DNA of 5,063 bases, from NCBI GenBank assembly GCA_021732245.1, contig JAKFVJ010000282.1:1-5063 (forward strand), written 5' to 3'. Below the pieces are notes generated by a model that saw only the letters and a list, made by a program, of their open reading frames with translations, had not been told where the DNA came from and did not search any database. A program made the position numbers and the translations under genes. This document shows, in pieces, positions 1 to 5,063 of this stretch (position 1 is its first letter; every line of letters starts with the position of its first letter). This DNA comes from Candidatus Obscuribacterales bacterium (GTDB lineage: Bacteria > Cyanobacteriota > Vampirovibrionia > Obscuribacterales > Obscuribacteraceae).

Positions 1-138
1 CAACTGCCTGCGCGCTTTGAAGTTGCGGGAGGTCCTGCTATGGTAAACGGAATGCAATGCGTAATCGATGTAAATTCCGGCAAAGCAGAATCCATTCAAC
101 GTGTTCAGTACAAAGAAACAAACGGCAAATTAGATTAA
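1..138 (+). CDS. C-terminal fragment of an unrecognised protein
   Basis: Frame 1 is open from the window edge to a TAA at 136-138, giving the last 45 residues of a protein whose start lies outside the window. The other two plus frames stop within the first 45 bases. The residues look protein-like: a GGPAMVNG turn, then IDVNSGKAE and a lysine-rich tail ending NGKLD. No domain or family is recognisable and there is one cysteine. The gene converges on the thioredoxin-like gene, and the two coding ends overlap by 9 bases (130-138), so no independent terminator fits between them. I do not assign a function. A chance open frame is possible at this length, although the compact convergent arrangement is typical of real gene ends. 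Confidence 0.6.
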   Translation, partial: QLPARFEVAGGPAMVNGMQCVIDVNSGKAESIQRVQYKETNGKLD

Positions 139-594
139 GGCGTCCTCTACCTTTTTCTCGATGACTTTTGAGTCGACTTCGCCGTTGGCGCTCCAGATTT
201 TGTGTCCGGTTTTATCGAGCAGAACTTCTTGGGGAATATAGCCTTGGTAATAGTTCTTGATCATTTGTTTGGCTGATTCTGTTTTTGCGTGATCAACGTC
301 AATAACAATGAACTTAATTTTGCTGTCCTTAAAGTGTTTGTAGAGATCGACCACCCGTTTAGCCTGACGATTGGAATTGAGATCTCCTGAGGCGGCAAAA
401 AAGATGAAAGTAGGACGGCCCGCTTCGTATTCGGTGTCGTCTATTTTTGTTGCCAGAATAGGAAAGCCGCTGTCGGTGTCCTGATAATAAGAAATGCCGT
501 CTCGTAAACGCAAATCTTCGGCAGCAAAGGCTGCCAGGACCGGGCTAAGTGCCAATACGGCTATTGCCGCGGGTTTCAGTAGTTTTTTGAACAT
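130..594 (-). CDS. Exported thioredoxin-fold protein lacking the CXXC active site
   Basis: A 154-residue protein. The N-terminus (MFKKLLKP, then a hydrophobic run to about residue 24 ending AFA before AE) is a classical signal peptide, so the product is probably exported and may be soluble in the envelope. The mature part resembles a thioredoxin fold: a beta strand PTFIFF (61-66), a helix carrying NRQAKRVVDLYKHF (about 75-88), a strand KFIVIDVD (94-101), a YIPQ cis-proline-type loop at P121, then the strand VLLDKTG and a C-terminal helix. Where thioredoxins carry CXXC this protein has AASGDLNS (67-74), and it contains no cysteine at all, so it cannot be a dithiol oxidoreductase. A non-redox role such as a chaperone or binding domain is inferred. 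The ATG is preceded by AGGAG (597-601), with only 2 bases between them. The signal peptide supports this start. Family-level call: thioredoxin-like/TlpA-like, exact subfamily unknown. Confidence 0.88.
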   Translation of the reverse strand: MFKKLLKPAAIAVLALSPVLAAFAAEDLRLRDGISYYQDTDSGFPILATKIDDTEYEAGRPTFIFFAASGDLNSNRQAKRVVDLYKHFKDSKIKFIVIDVDHAKTESAKQMIKNYYQGYIPQEVLLDKTGHKIWSANGEVDSKVIEKKVEDALI

Positions 595-623
595 TTCTCC
601 TGCCTCTATCTACCAGCGGGTCT

Positions 624-629
624 ATTGTA
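624..629 (-). promoter_or_regulatory. Candidate -10 box (TACAAT) upstream of the thioredoxin-like gene
   Basis: Reading the minus strand, TACAAT (within TTACAATAGA) lies about 30 bases upstream of the ATG of the exported thioredoxin-like gene. It matches five of six consensus -10 bases. No good -35 box is visible at normal spacing; the nearest candidate, TTTCCA at 651-656, would need a 21-base spacer. The 97-base gap between the two minus-strand genes leaves room for a separate promoter, but read-through from the upstream gene is equally possible. Confidence 0.3.
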
Positions 630-691
630 AGACATCGACGCCGGCTAAATTGGAAAGTGCCGCAGGCTTGAATCCATTAAGAGTTCTAAAT

Positions 692-1063
692 TTAATCGCC
701 TTGGCTTGGCTCACTGAAGTCAGAAGCGCGCAAATCATGGACAAAACGCACCCATTTCTGGTGCTCATAGCTCATAGAGTAGTGGTAGAGCGAATTTAAA
801 AGCCGTTGTCCGGATTCGGAACCGGCAGAAAAGGTGTAGTAATTGCCGTCTAAGTCCGATTTGTAGCCCAATTCAAGCTCTTTAGGGCTTATAAGCTTCG
901 TGTCTAATTGATTGATGGAAATTTCGTAGTGGAGGACTTTATCGGCAAGGGATTCAGGAGACTTGCCCAGGCGCTCGAATAACCAGGTAGCTAAGACCTC
1001 TTTGGCAGGTCTCTGGGGGTCGGCTGCCTGTAGATATCTGGAAAACTCTTGCAAAATGTCCAT
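692..1063 (-). CDS. Small protein of unknown function
   Basis: A 123-residue protein that I do not recognise. It has no signal peptide, membrane segment, cysteine or obvious catalytic motif, so it is probably cytoplasmic. The first half looks helical (DILQEFSRYLQ, then EVLATWLFERLGKSPESLADKVLHYE). The middle has a turn-rich segment with SPKELELGYKSD and DGNYYTFSAGS, and an aromatic stretch follows (YHYSMSYEHQKWVRF, about 93-107) before a polar tail. It lies 97 bases upstream of, and on the same strand as, the thioredoxin-like gene, and may be co-transcribed with it. The ATG at 1061-1063 has no clear Shine-Dalgarno sequence. The preceding bases are ACAATACTAAT, so translation may be weak or leaderless. 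The length, amino-acid make-up and uninterrupted frame support a real gene; function is unassigned. Confidence 0.72.
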   Translation of the reverse strand: MDILQEFSRYLQAADPQRPAKEVLATWLFERLGKSPESLADKVLHYEISINQLDTKLISPKELELGYKSDLDGNYYTFSAGSESGQRLLNSLYHYSMSYEHQKWVRFVHDLRASDFSEPSQGD

Positions 1064-1073
1064 ATTAGTATTG

Positions 1074-1086
1074 TAAGCGCTTAAGC
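1074..1086. promoter_or_regulatory. Overlapping palindromes, possible operator
   Basis: TAAGCGCTTA (1074-1083) is a perfect 10-base palindrome. It overlaps GCTTAAGC (1079-1086), a perfect 8-base palindrome. Together they lie 10-23 bases upstream of the ATG of the 692-1063 gene and abut the TACAAT box at 1070-1075. Dimeric repressors often bind such symmetric sites, so an operator is possible. Short palindromes also occur by chance and no matching second copy was seen in the window. Confidence 0.25.
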
Positions 1087-1115
1087 TAAATCAGGTTCAG
1101 GCTGCCAAGAGGCGA

Positions 1116-1145
1116 ATTATAGTAAATCTTGCCAAGATGTGTTAG
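1116..1145 (-). promoter_or_regulatory. Candidate sigma-70-type promoter for the 692-1063 gene
   Basis: On the minus strand a perfect TATAAT (1116-1121) follows a partial -35 box, CTAACA (1140-1145, four of six bases matching), at an 18-base spacing. Transcription would begin near 1109 and give a leader of roughly 45 bases that crosses the palindromes at 1074-1086. A second, weaker possibility is TACAAT at 1070-1075, only 6 bases from the ATG, which would give an almost leaderless message. The boxes are read directly; promoter activity is inferred. Confidence 0.35.
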
Positions 1146-1178
1146 AAACGAGCCGGTTTGTTGTAAAATATCTTTGAA

Positions 1179-1331
1179 GCGCCAAGTTGGTGCGTCACAA
1201 GGTTTTATTAACCACGTTAGTGGTTGCCAGGAAAATATTCAGACATCTTCAGTTGAAGGCGTCTTGAGATATTCAAGACAGACGATGAATTGCCTGGTTC
1301 GCCAATTTTGGCTCAGGTTTTGCCGTTAGGC
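1179..1331 (+). ncRNA. Candidate structured 5' leader: run of consecutive stem-loops
   Basis: Five small hairpins follow one another on the leader strand. (a) 1179-1184 pairs with 1188-1193 (GCGCCA/TGGTGC, one G-U pair). (b) 1210-1215 with 1220-1225 (AACCAC/GTGGTT, loop GTTA). (c) 1247-1250 with 1255-1258 (CTTC/GAAG). (d) 1261-1267 with 1273-1279 (GTCTTGA/TCAAGAC, a perfect 7-pair stem). (e) A two-part stem, 1293-1296 with 1314-1317 (CCTG/CAGG) enclosing 1301-1304 with 1309-1312 (GCCA/TGGC), followed by a short T run. A minor GCC/GGC stem with loop GTTA follows at 1322-1331. Hairpin b competes with an alternative stem, 1201-1204 with 1210-1213 (GGTT/AACC). No known riboswitch consensus, including the cobalamin box, was recognised. 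Pairings are read from the sequence; a regulatory role for the downstream operon is inferred. Confidence 0.33.
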
Positions 1332-1356
1332 TAATGAGACATCCAGTGAAGTTTTT

Positions 1357-1370
1357 GGAGATACGTCATC
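1357..1370 (+). promoter_or_regulatory. GGAG ribosome binding site candidate pointing to a non-canonical ATC start
   Basis: GGAG (1357-1360) is the best Shine-Dalgarno match upstream of the radical SAM gene. Seven bases later, in the gene's frame, stands ATC (1368-1370), giving ten extra residues before the TTG at 1398. The TTG itself has AGGA (1393-1396) only one base away, which is too close for normal initiation. The frame has a stop at 1347-1349 and contains no ATG, GTG or TTG between it and 1398. ATC initiation is rare, so this is only a possibility. Confidence 0.25.
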
Positions 1371-1397
1371 AGTAATTCAGTAGTCGGCCCACAGGAA

Positions 1398-4175
1398 TTG
1401 GCCGGCATTTATCCCTATTTGAGCAATCTTTCAACCGAGCAATTCAGCCGCATTCTGACGGATGAATTGCTAACTCAGGTTGAGCGTCCCGGACAGTACC
1501 TAGGCAATGAATGGGGTGCTGTGCATAAGGATTTTGATAAGGCAACTGTCCGTCTGGCTTTAGCCTTTCCGGATCTCTACGAGTTGGGGATGTCTAATTT
1601 TGGGCAAAGGATTCTCTACAACATCGTTAATCGTGAAGAGGACTTCCTCTGCGATAGGACCTATTGTCCCAATTCTGATTTGCAATCCCTGTTACGCGAC
1701 CAAAAACTGCCTCTGTGGGGTTTTGAATCACGCAAGGAATTAGGCGCATTTGAACTAATTGGCTTTTCATTGGCTTATGAGTTGACCTATACAAATGTGT
1801 TGAGCATGCTTGATATGGCTCAAATGCCTGTCATTGCCAGTGAAAGAAATGGAATTTTTCCGCTTGTATTTGGCGGTGGACCGGCCACTGTAAATCCTGA
1901 ACCAATGGCGGAGTTTTTGGACTTCTTTGTTATTGGCGATGGAGAAGCGGCAATTCCTGCCATCATGGAACGCATCAAGATTTTCAAAGAGAATCTTTTG
2001 ACAAATAAATTGACCAAGCATGATTTGTTGGTTGATTTAGCCGCCACTGTTGCTGGAGTTTATGTCCCAAGTCTTTATGAACACACTGATGGTCCTGTGG
2101 CAAAACCGATAAAGGACTTAGAGATTCCTGAGCGTGTTCATAGACAGATTTATCCGTTGAATGATAGTAATCAACCAACAGAAGGTCCTATTTCCTATCT
2201 GAATCTAGTTCACGACAGGCAAGTGCTGGAAGTAAGGCGTGGTTGTGATAGAGGATGCCGATTCTGCCAACCAGGTTATACATTTTTGCCTGTGCGTGAA
2301 AGAAGTGCCGACGATTTGCTGCGTTTGTCTAAGGAGTCCTTGCAAAAATCCGGACACCAGGAATATTCCATGTTGTCGCTTTGCGTGAGTGACTACACGG
2401 CTTTGCATGAAGCTGTTTCCACATTGAATCGCGAACACAGTCAAAAACGCGCATCGCTTTCTTTCCCCAGCCAACGCGCAGATAGGATGAATCTGGATGT
2501 TGCCGAAGAATTGAAAGTAGTACGAAAGAGCGGAATAACATTGGCTCCGGAAGCGGGCACTGAACGGTTGCGTGCAGTAATAAACAAAGGACTTAGCCAC
2601 GATCAAATTATTTCTGCTATCGAGTCGGCTTATAGTTCCGGCTGGTCATCGGTAAAACTTTATTTCATGCTTGGTTTGCCCACTGAAACAGACGAAGATC
2701 TCTTTGGCATTCTGGAGATTTTAAAAGAGGCAAGTGAACGTTGCCGAGTTATCCGCAACACCGATAGAGTTAAATATCGCCGCGGCATTGAGTTTACCTG
2801 CACGATGTCCAACTTCGTGCCAAAGCCATTTACGCCATTCCAGTGGTTTGCCCAAATAACTCGACAAGAAACAACAAGACGACATACTGTCATGCGTCAG
2901 AAAATAAAAGAGATGGGTTTGCGCAATGTCACCCTCAACTTCACCATGCCTGAGACAAGCCTTTTAGAGTCAGTTATTTCTCGTGGTGACAGAAAAGTCG
3001 GCAAGTTGATTCACCAGGCATGGCGCAATGGTGCACATTTTGATGCCTGGGATGATCGGTTCAAGCCTCAGTTGTGGCACGATGCGGCTCGCGAGATTGG
3101 TGTTAACCTTGAAGATCTGGCTTGCATCGGTAGAGAAGTCGGTTCGAAACAACCATGGGATGTTATCCATATAGGATTATCTGACTGGTGGCTTGTTAAA
3201 GAGTGGGAAAAGGCATTAGCTGTTAAAGAAACGGCTCCTTGCACTGAAAACACCTGCCACGCTTGCGGAGTCTGCACGGAACTCGATACAACACACTTGC
3301 TGGCTGCGCCTCGACCGGAGCAGCTTAAGAAGAACCCCTTCGTGAAAGAGTTGGCTGTCTATAAACATGAAGACGACAGTCACCCATCGCTCTTTTTCAT
3401 GAAGCCGGAAGAACAAAAAAATTATGCGACGAAAACTAAGATTCGCTTTGAATTGAAAAAAATAGGCGATCTCAAATTTGTCGGACACCTTGATTTGCAG
3501 CATGCGCTGGTGAGAGCAATTCGCCGCGCGCAAATTGAGATTGCCCATACGGAAGGCTTTAATCCAAGCCCAAAATTGGCGCTTGCCAGTGCTCTTCCGT
3601 TATTGCAGGAAAGTTTAGCTGAGGTGGCGGAGATAGAATTGTCTGAGTTAATTGCAGCAGATGAATTTATGCAACGTGTAAATTCAATGTTGCCTTTGGA
3701 ACTGCGAATAGTCCGAGCAAGAGTGGTGGCATTGCGTTCACCATCTCTGGCGACCAGTTTAAATGGCGCTTCTTATAAAGTTGTCGCTAACGGTCAATTA
3801 ACTCAGGAAGAAGTTTTGCGTGCAAAGACGCTTATTGATGAACTCATGCAAAAGTCCAAACTGGAAGTCCAAAAGACAACCAAATCAGGCGTTGAGCAAT
3901 TGACGGACATCAAACCAGGCATCTTTGCCCTAAAGGTTGTTCAGGAGTCAGAACTGACTCTAGAACTGAATTTGGCAACCGGCTCAAAAATGCATGTCAA
4001 ACCAACCGATGTGTTGAACTTGATTGAAGCGTGTTTGAACCGACCAAAAGTAATCTGGAGCATCACTCGTACAGGGATGTTTGCTTCAGGCGGGGTTTCA
4101 CTATTCGACCTCGACGATGGACTTGCGGTTTCACAAGAATCCGGCAAGACCTTTGCGACGGCCGATAAATCGTAA
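1398..4175 (+). CDS. B12-binding radical SAM protein fused to DUF2344 (TIGR03960/TIGR03936 type)
   Basis: A 925-residue fusion. An N-terminal B12-binding-like domain (about 45-200) carries LALAFPDLYELGMSNFGQ (53-70), FGGGPATVNPEP (158-169) and FFVIGDGE (176-183). The radical SAM core (about 270-520) has the 4Fe-4S/SAM motif CX3CX2C at C283, C287 and C290, then LAPEAGTERLR (382-392), LYFMLGLPTETDEDL (421-435) and NFVPKPFTPFQW (472-483). A second cluster, C615, C620, C623 and C626 (CX4CX2CX2C, ending CHACGVC), may bind another Fe-S cluster or zinc. The C-terminal DUF2344 domain (about 680-880) has KIRFELKKIGDLKFVGHLDL and the GFNPSPKLALASALP signature (720-734). The two parts are separate neighbouring genes in many bacteria and fused in others. 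Substrate and reaction are not established; the link to RNase E/G suggests RNA or ribosome metabolism. The TTG start is the only usual start codon after the in-frame stop at 1347. The gene ends in tandem stops (TAATAA), 18 bases before the RNase gene. Confidence 0.95.
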   Translation: MAGIYPYLSNLSTEQFSRILTDELLTQVERPGQYLGNEWGAVHKDFDKATVRLALAFPDLYELGMSNFGQRILYNIVNREEDFLCDRTYCPNSDLQSLLRDQKLPLWGFESRKELGAFELIGFSLAYELTYTNVLSMLDMAQMPVIASERNGIFPLVFGGGPATVNPEPMAEFLDFFVIGDGEAAIPAIMERIKIFKENLLTNKLTKHDLLVDLAATVAGVYVPSLYEHTDGPVAKPIKDLEIPERVHRQIYPLNDSNQPTEGPISYLNLVHDRQVLEVRRGCDRGCRFCQPGYTFLPVRERSADDLLRLSKESLQKSGHQEYSMLSLCVSDYTALHEAVSTLNREHSQKRASLSFPSQRADRMNLDVAEELKVVRKSGITLAPEAGTERLRAVINKGLSHDQIISAIESAYSSGWSSVKLYFMLGLPTETDEDLFGILEILKEASERCRVIRNTDRVKYRRGIEFTCTMSNFVPKPFTPFQWFAQITRQETTRRHTVMRQKIKEMGLRNVTLNFTMPETSLLESVISRGDRKVGKLIHQAWRNGAHFDAWDDRFKPQLWHDAAREIGVNLEDLACIGREVGSKQPWDVIHIGLSDWWLVKEWEKALAVKETAPCTENTCHACGVCTELDTTHLLAAPRPEQLKKNPFVKELAVYKHEDDSHPSLFFMKPEEQKNYATKTKIRFELKKIGDLKFVGHLDLQHALVRAIRRAQIEIAHTEGFNPSPKLALASALPLLQESLAEVAEIELSELIAADEFMQRVNSMLPLELRIVRARVVALRSPSLATSLNGASYKVVANGQLTQEEVLRAKTLIDELMQKSKLEVQKTTKSGVEQLTDIKPGIFALKVVQESELTLELNLATGSKMHVKPTDVLNLIEACLNRPKVIWSITRTGMFASGGVSLFDLDDGLAVSQESGKTFATADKS

Positions 4176-4176
4176 T

Positions 4177-4181
4177 AAGGA
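4177..4181 (+). promoter_or_regulatory. Ribosome binding site of the RNase gene, wide spacing
   Basis: AAGGA lies 12 bases before the ATG at 4194 and overlaps the second of the two tandem stop codons of the radical SAM gene. The spacing is longer than the usual 5-9 bases, and nothing closer resembles a Shine-Dalgarno sequence. With so short a gap, ribosomes finishing the upstream gene could help start this one. Confidence 0.5.
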
Positions 4182-4193
4182 AAAACACAACTC

Positions 4194-5063
4194 ATGAAGA
4201 AGTCAATTGTTATTTCAGAACAAGATAACATTGGGGCATTACTGGAAAACGACAGGGTAGTTGAGTTCTTTGTCAATCGCGGCGAATTGTTGCTCGGCGA
4301 TATTTACACGGCGTCCGTGGAAAATATTCTGCCTGGTATCGATGCTGCTTTCGTTAATCTCGGCAAAGACAAAATGGGATTCTTGCATGCCAACGATGTT
4401 CCCGGACAAGGTCCATTGAAAGAAAGACTAGTTCCAAAGCAAAAACTGCTGGTGCAAATTACAAAGGAGCCGACAGGACACAAAGGACCGCGTGTGTCCA
4501 CAGCGATAAGCTTGCCCGGACGCTTTTTGGTCTTGGTACCCGAAGAAAGAGGAGTATCTGTCTCACGCCGCATAAGCGAAGTGAAGGAGAGATCACGTTT
4601 AAAATCAGTCGTTAACTTGTTGAAGCCACCAGGTGTGGGCATCATCATCAGAACAGAAGGCAAGGGACAAGGCGACCAAGAATTGTTTGAAGACTTTGAA
4701 GTTCTTTGGGACCGTTGGCAGTCAATTGTCTCTAATGCTGAAGCTTCAATTGGACCTGCCTTAATCTATCGCGATCAAGATCTTCTTTATCGTGTTATTC
4801 GGGATGCTTATTCATCCGATATCAATGAAGTTATCGTCGACAGCGAAGACGGGCAAAAGCGTGCATTGCAATACTTGTCCGGTTGGGCATCAAGAACGAC
4901 CCAAGTCCTCTGCCACGAGAGCCAGGAGCCAATTCTAGTCTCAAAAGGTATCGACAAGGAAATTGAAGATGCGCTGGCTGAAAAGGTTGATCTGCCAAGC
5001 GGTGGACACTTAAATATTGAGCCGACTGAAGCTCTAACAGTAATCGACGTTAACTCAGGCAGA
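4194..5063 (+). CDS. rne/rng: Rne/Rng-family ribonuclease (RNase E/G), N-terminal part
   Basis: The first 290 residues of an RNase E/G endoribonuclease, cut by the window edge. Family members cleave single-stranded AU-rich RNA, start mRNA decay and process rRNA and tRNA precursors. The S1 RNA-binding domain begins near residue 35 (GDIYTASVENILPGIDAAF, then GFLHANDV at 62-69). Next come the family signatures KEPTGHKGPR (91-100) and SLPGRFLVLVP (106-116), and the 5'-monophosphate sensor segment IIIRTEGKG (150-158) with R153 and T154, equivalent to R169/T170 of E. coli RNase E. An RNase-H-like segment leads to LPSGGHLNIEPTEALTVIDVNSGR (267-290), where D285 corresponds to catalytic D303 of E. coli RNase E. 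The second metal-binding aspartate, the zinc link and any C-terminal scaffold lie beyond the window, so RNase E and RNase G cannot be told apart here. The sequence resembles cyanobacterial RNase E. It is probably co-transcribed with the radical SAM gene 18 bases upstream. Confidence 0.96.
   Translation, partial: MKKSIVISEQDNIGALLENDRVVEFFVNRGELLLGDIYTASVENILPGIDAAFVNLGKDKMGFLHANDVPGQGPLKERLVPKQKLLVQITKEPTGHKGPRVSTAISLPGRFLVLVPEERGVSVSRRISEVKERSRLKSVVNLLKPPGVGIIIRTEGKGQGDQELFEDFEVLWDRWQSIVSNAEASIGPALIYRDQDLLYRVIRDAYSSDINEVIVDSEDGQKRALQYLSGWASRTTQVLCHESQEPILVSKGIDKEIEDALAEKVDLPSGGHLNIEPTEALTVIDVNSGR

Larger units (their letters stand above)
1064..1397. other. Divergent intergenic region, no convincing gene
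   Basis: These 334 bases separate the minus-strand unknown gene from the plus-strand radical SAM gene. A plus frame from 1129 to 1329 is open, but it needs a TTG start, has no ribosome binding site and encodes a sequence without protein-like features (scattered cysteines and arginines), so I regard it as chance. A short ATG frame (1334-1375, 13 codons) is also unconvincing. The region holds the minus-strand promoter candidate, the palindromes, and a run of small hairpins between 1179 and 1331. For plus-strand transcription I see only a weak -10-like TAAAAT at 1164-1169 with no good -35 box. Confidence 0.7.

Noticed and set aside
158..176. Small hairpin (GACT/AGTC, 163-174) near the convergent gene ends as a terminator
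   Set aside because: It has only four pairs, lies inside the thioredoxin-like coding sequence, and has no T run on the correct side.
494..799. Open plus frame of 101 codons opposite the two minus-strand genes
   Set aside because: It overlaps the signal-peptide end of the thioredoxin-like gene and the end of the 692-1063 gene. Its sequence has no protein-like pattern, and the opposite strand has the far better coding signal.
1293..1325. Stem at 1293-1317 followed by GTTTTG as an intrinsic terminator
   Set aside because: The stem is interrupted and the T run is only four long, so it is too weak for a confident terminator call. An attenuator remains possible and is covered by the leader entry.
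1291..1325. tRNA T-arm-like GGTTCG at 1296-1301
   Set aside because: No 5-pair T stem, anticodon arm or acceptor stem can be built around it.
1129..1329. 66-codon open plus frame upstream of the radical SAM gene
   Set aside because: It has a TTG start without a ribosome binding site, a cysteine/arginine-scattered composition and no recognisable motif. It coincides with the stem-loop run, which better explains the region.
1334..1375. 13-codon ATG frame that could be a leader peptide
   Set aside because: No Shine-Dalgarno sequence precedes the ATG, and the peptide (MRHPVKFLEIRHQ) has no run of a regulatory amino acid.
1130..1397. Cobalamin riboswitch ahead of a B12-binding-type enzyme
   Set aside because: The conserved B12-box and the multi-helix core could not be found. 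The hairpins are small and arranged in series, unlike that riboswitch.
2205..2606. 133-codon minus frame inside the radical SAM gene
   Set aside because: It lies fully within the conserved radical SAM core read on the plus strand, and its translation resembles no family. It is an antisense shadow.
4304..4663. 119-codon minus frame opposite the RNase gene
   Set aside because: It is antisense to the S1 and 5'-sensor regions of an unmistakable RNase E/G and is not an independent gene.

Overview
The window most likely comes from a bacterium in or near the Cyanobacteria/Vampirovibrionia (Melainabacteria) group. This is an inference from two features. The RNase E/G at the right edge has cyanobacterial-type sequence in its S1 and catalytic regions. 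Immediately upstream lies a long fused B12-binding radical SAM/DUF2344 protein, a gene pair familiar from that lineage and also from Firmicutes and others. By eye the base composition is moderate and slightly AT-rich. No mobile elements, CRISPR arrays, tRNAs or rRNAs were seen.

Layout. (1) Positions 1-138 (+) hold the C-terminal tail of an unrecognised protein. It converges on, and overlaps by 9 bases, the end of the next gene. (2) Two minus-strand genes follow. Positions 130-594 encode an exported thioredoxin-fold protein with no cysteines, and 692-1063 encodes a small protein of unknown function. Each has a TTACAAT box upstream. (3) Positions 1064-1397 contain no convincing gene. This divergent region holds a minus-strand promoter candidate, overlapping palindromes next to the 692-1063 start, and five or six consecutive small stem-loops on the plus-strand (leader) side. 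(4) Positions 1398-4175 (+) encode a 925-residue protein made of a B12-binding-like domain, a radical SAM domain, a second cysteine cluster and a C-terminal DUF2344 domain. (5) Positions 4194-5063 (+) encode the first 290 residues of an Rne/Rng-family ribonuclease. It is cut by the window edge just after the first catalytic aspartate motif.

How they fit together. The radical SAM gene and the RNase gene are 18 bases apart on the same strand and are almost certainly one transcription unit. The radical SAM/DUF2344 protein has no established reaction. Its recurring association with RNase E/G suggests a role in RNA or ribosome metabolism. The structured stretch upstream is a candidate 5' leader for this operon, which matters because RNase E controls its own mRNA through its 5' UTR in other bacteria. 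The minus-strand pair appears unrelated in function.
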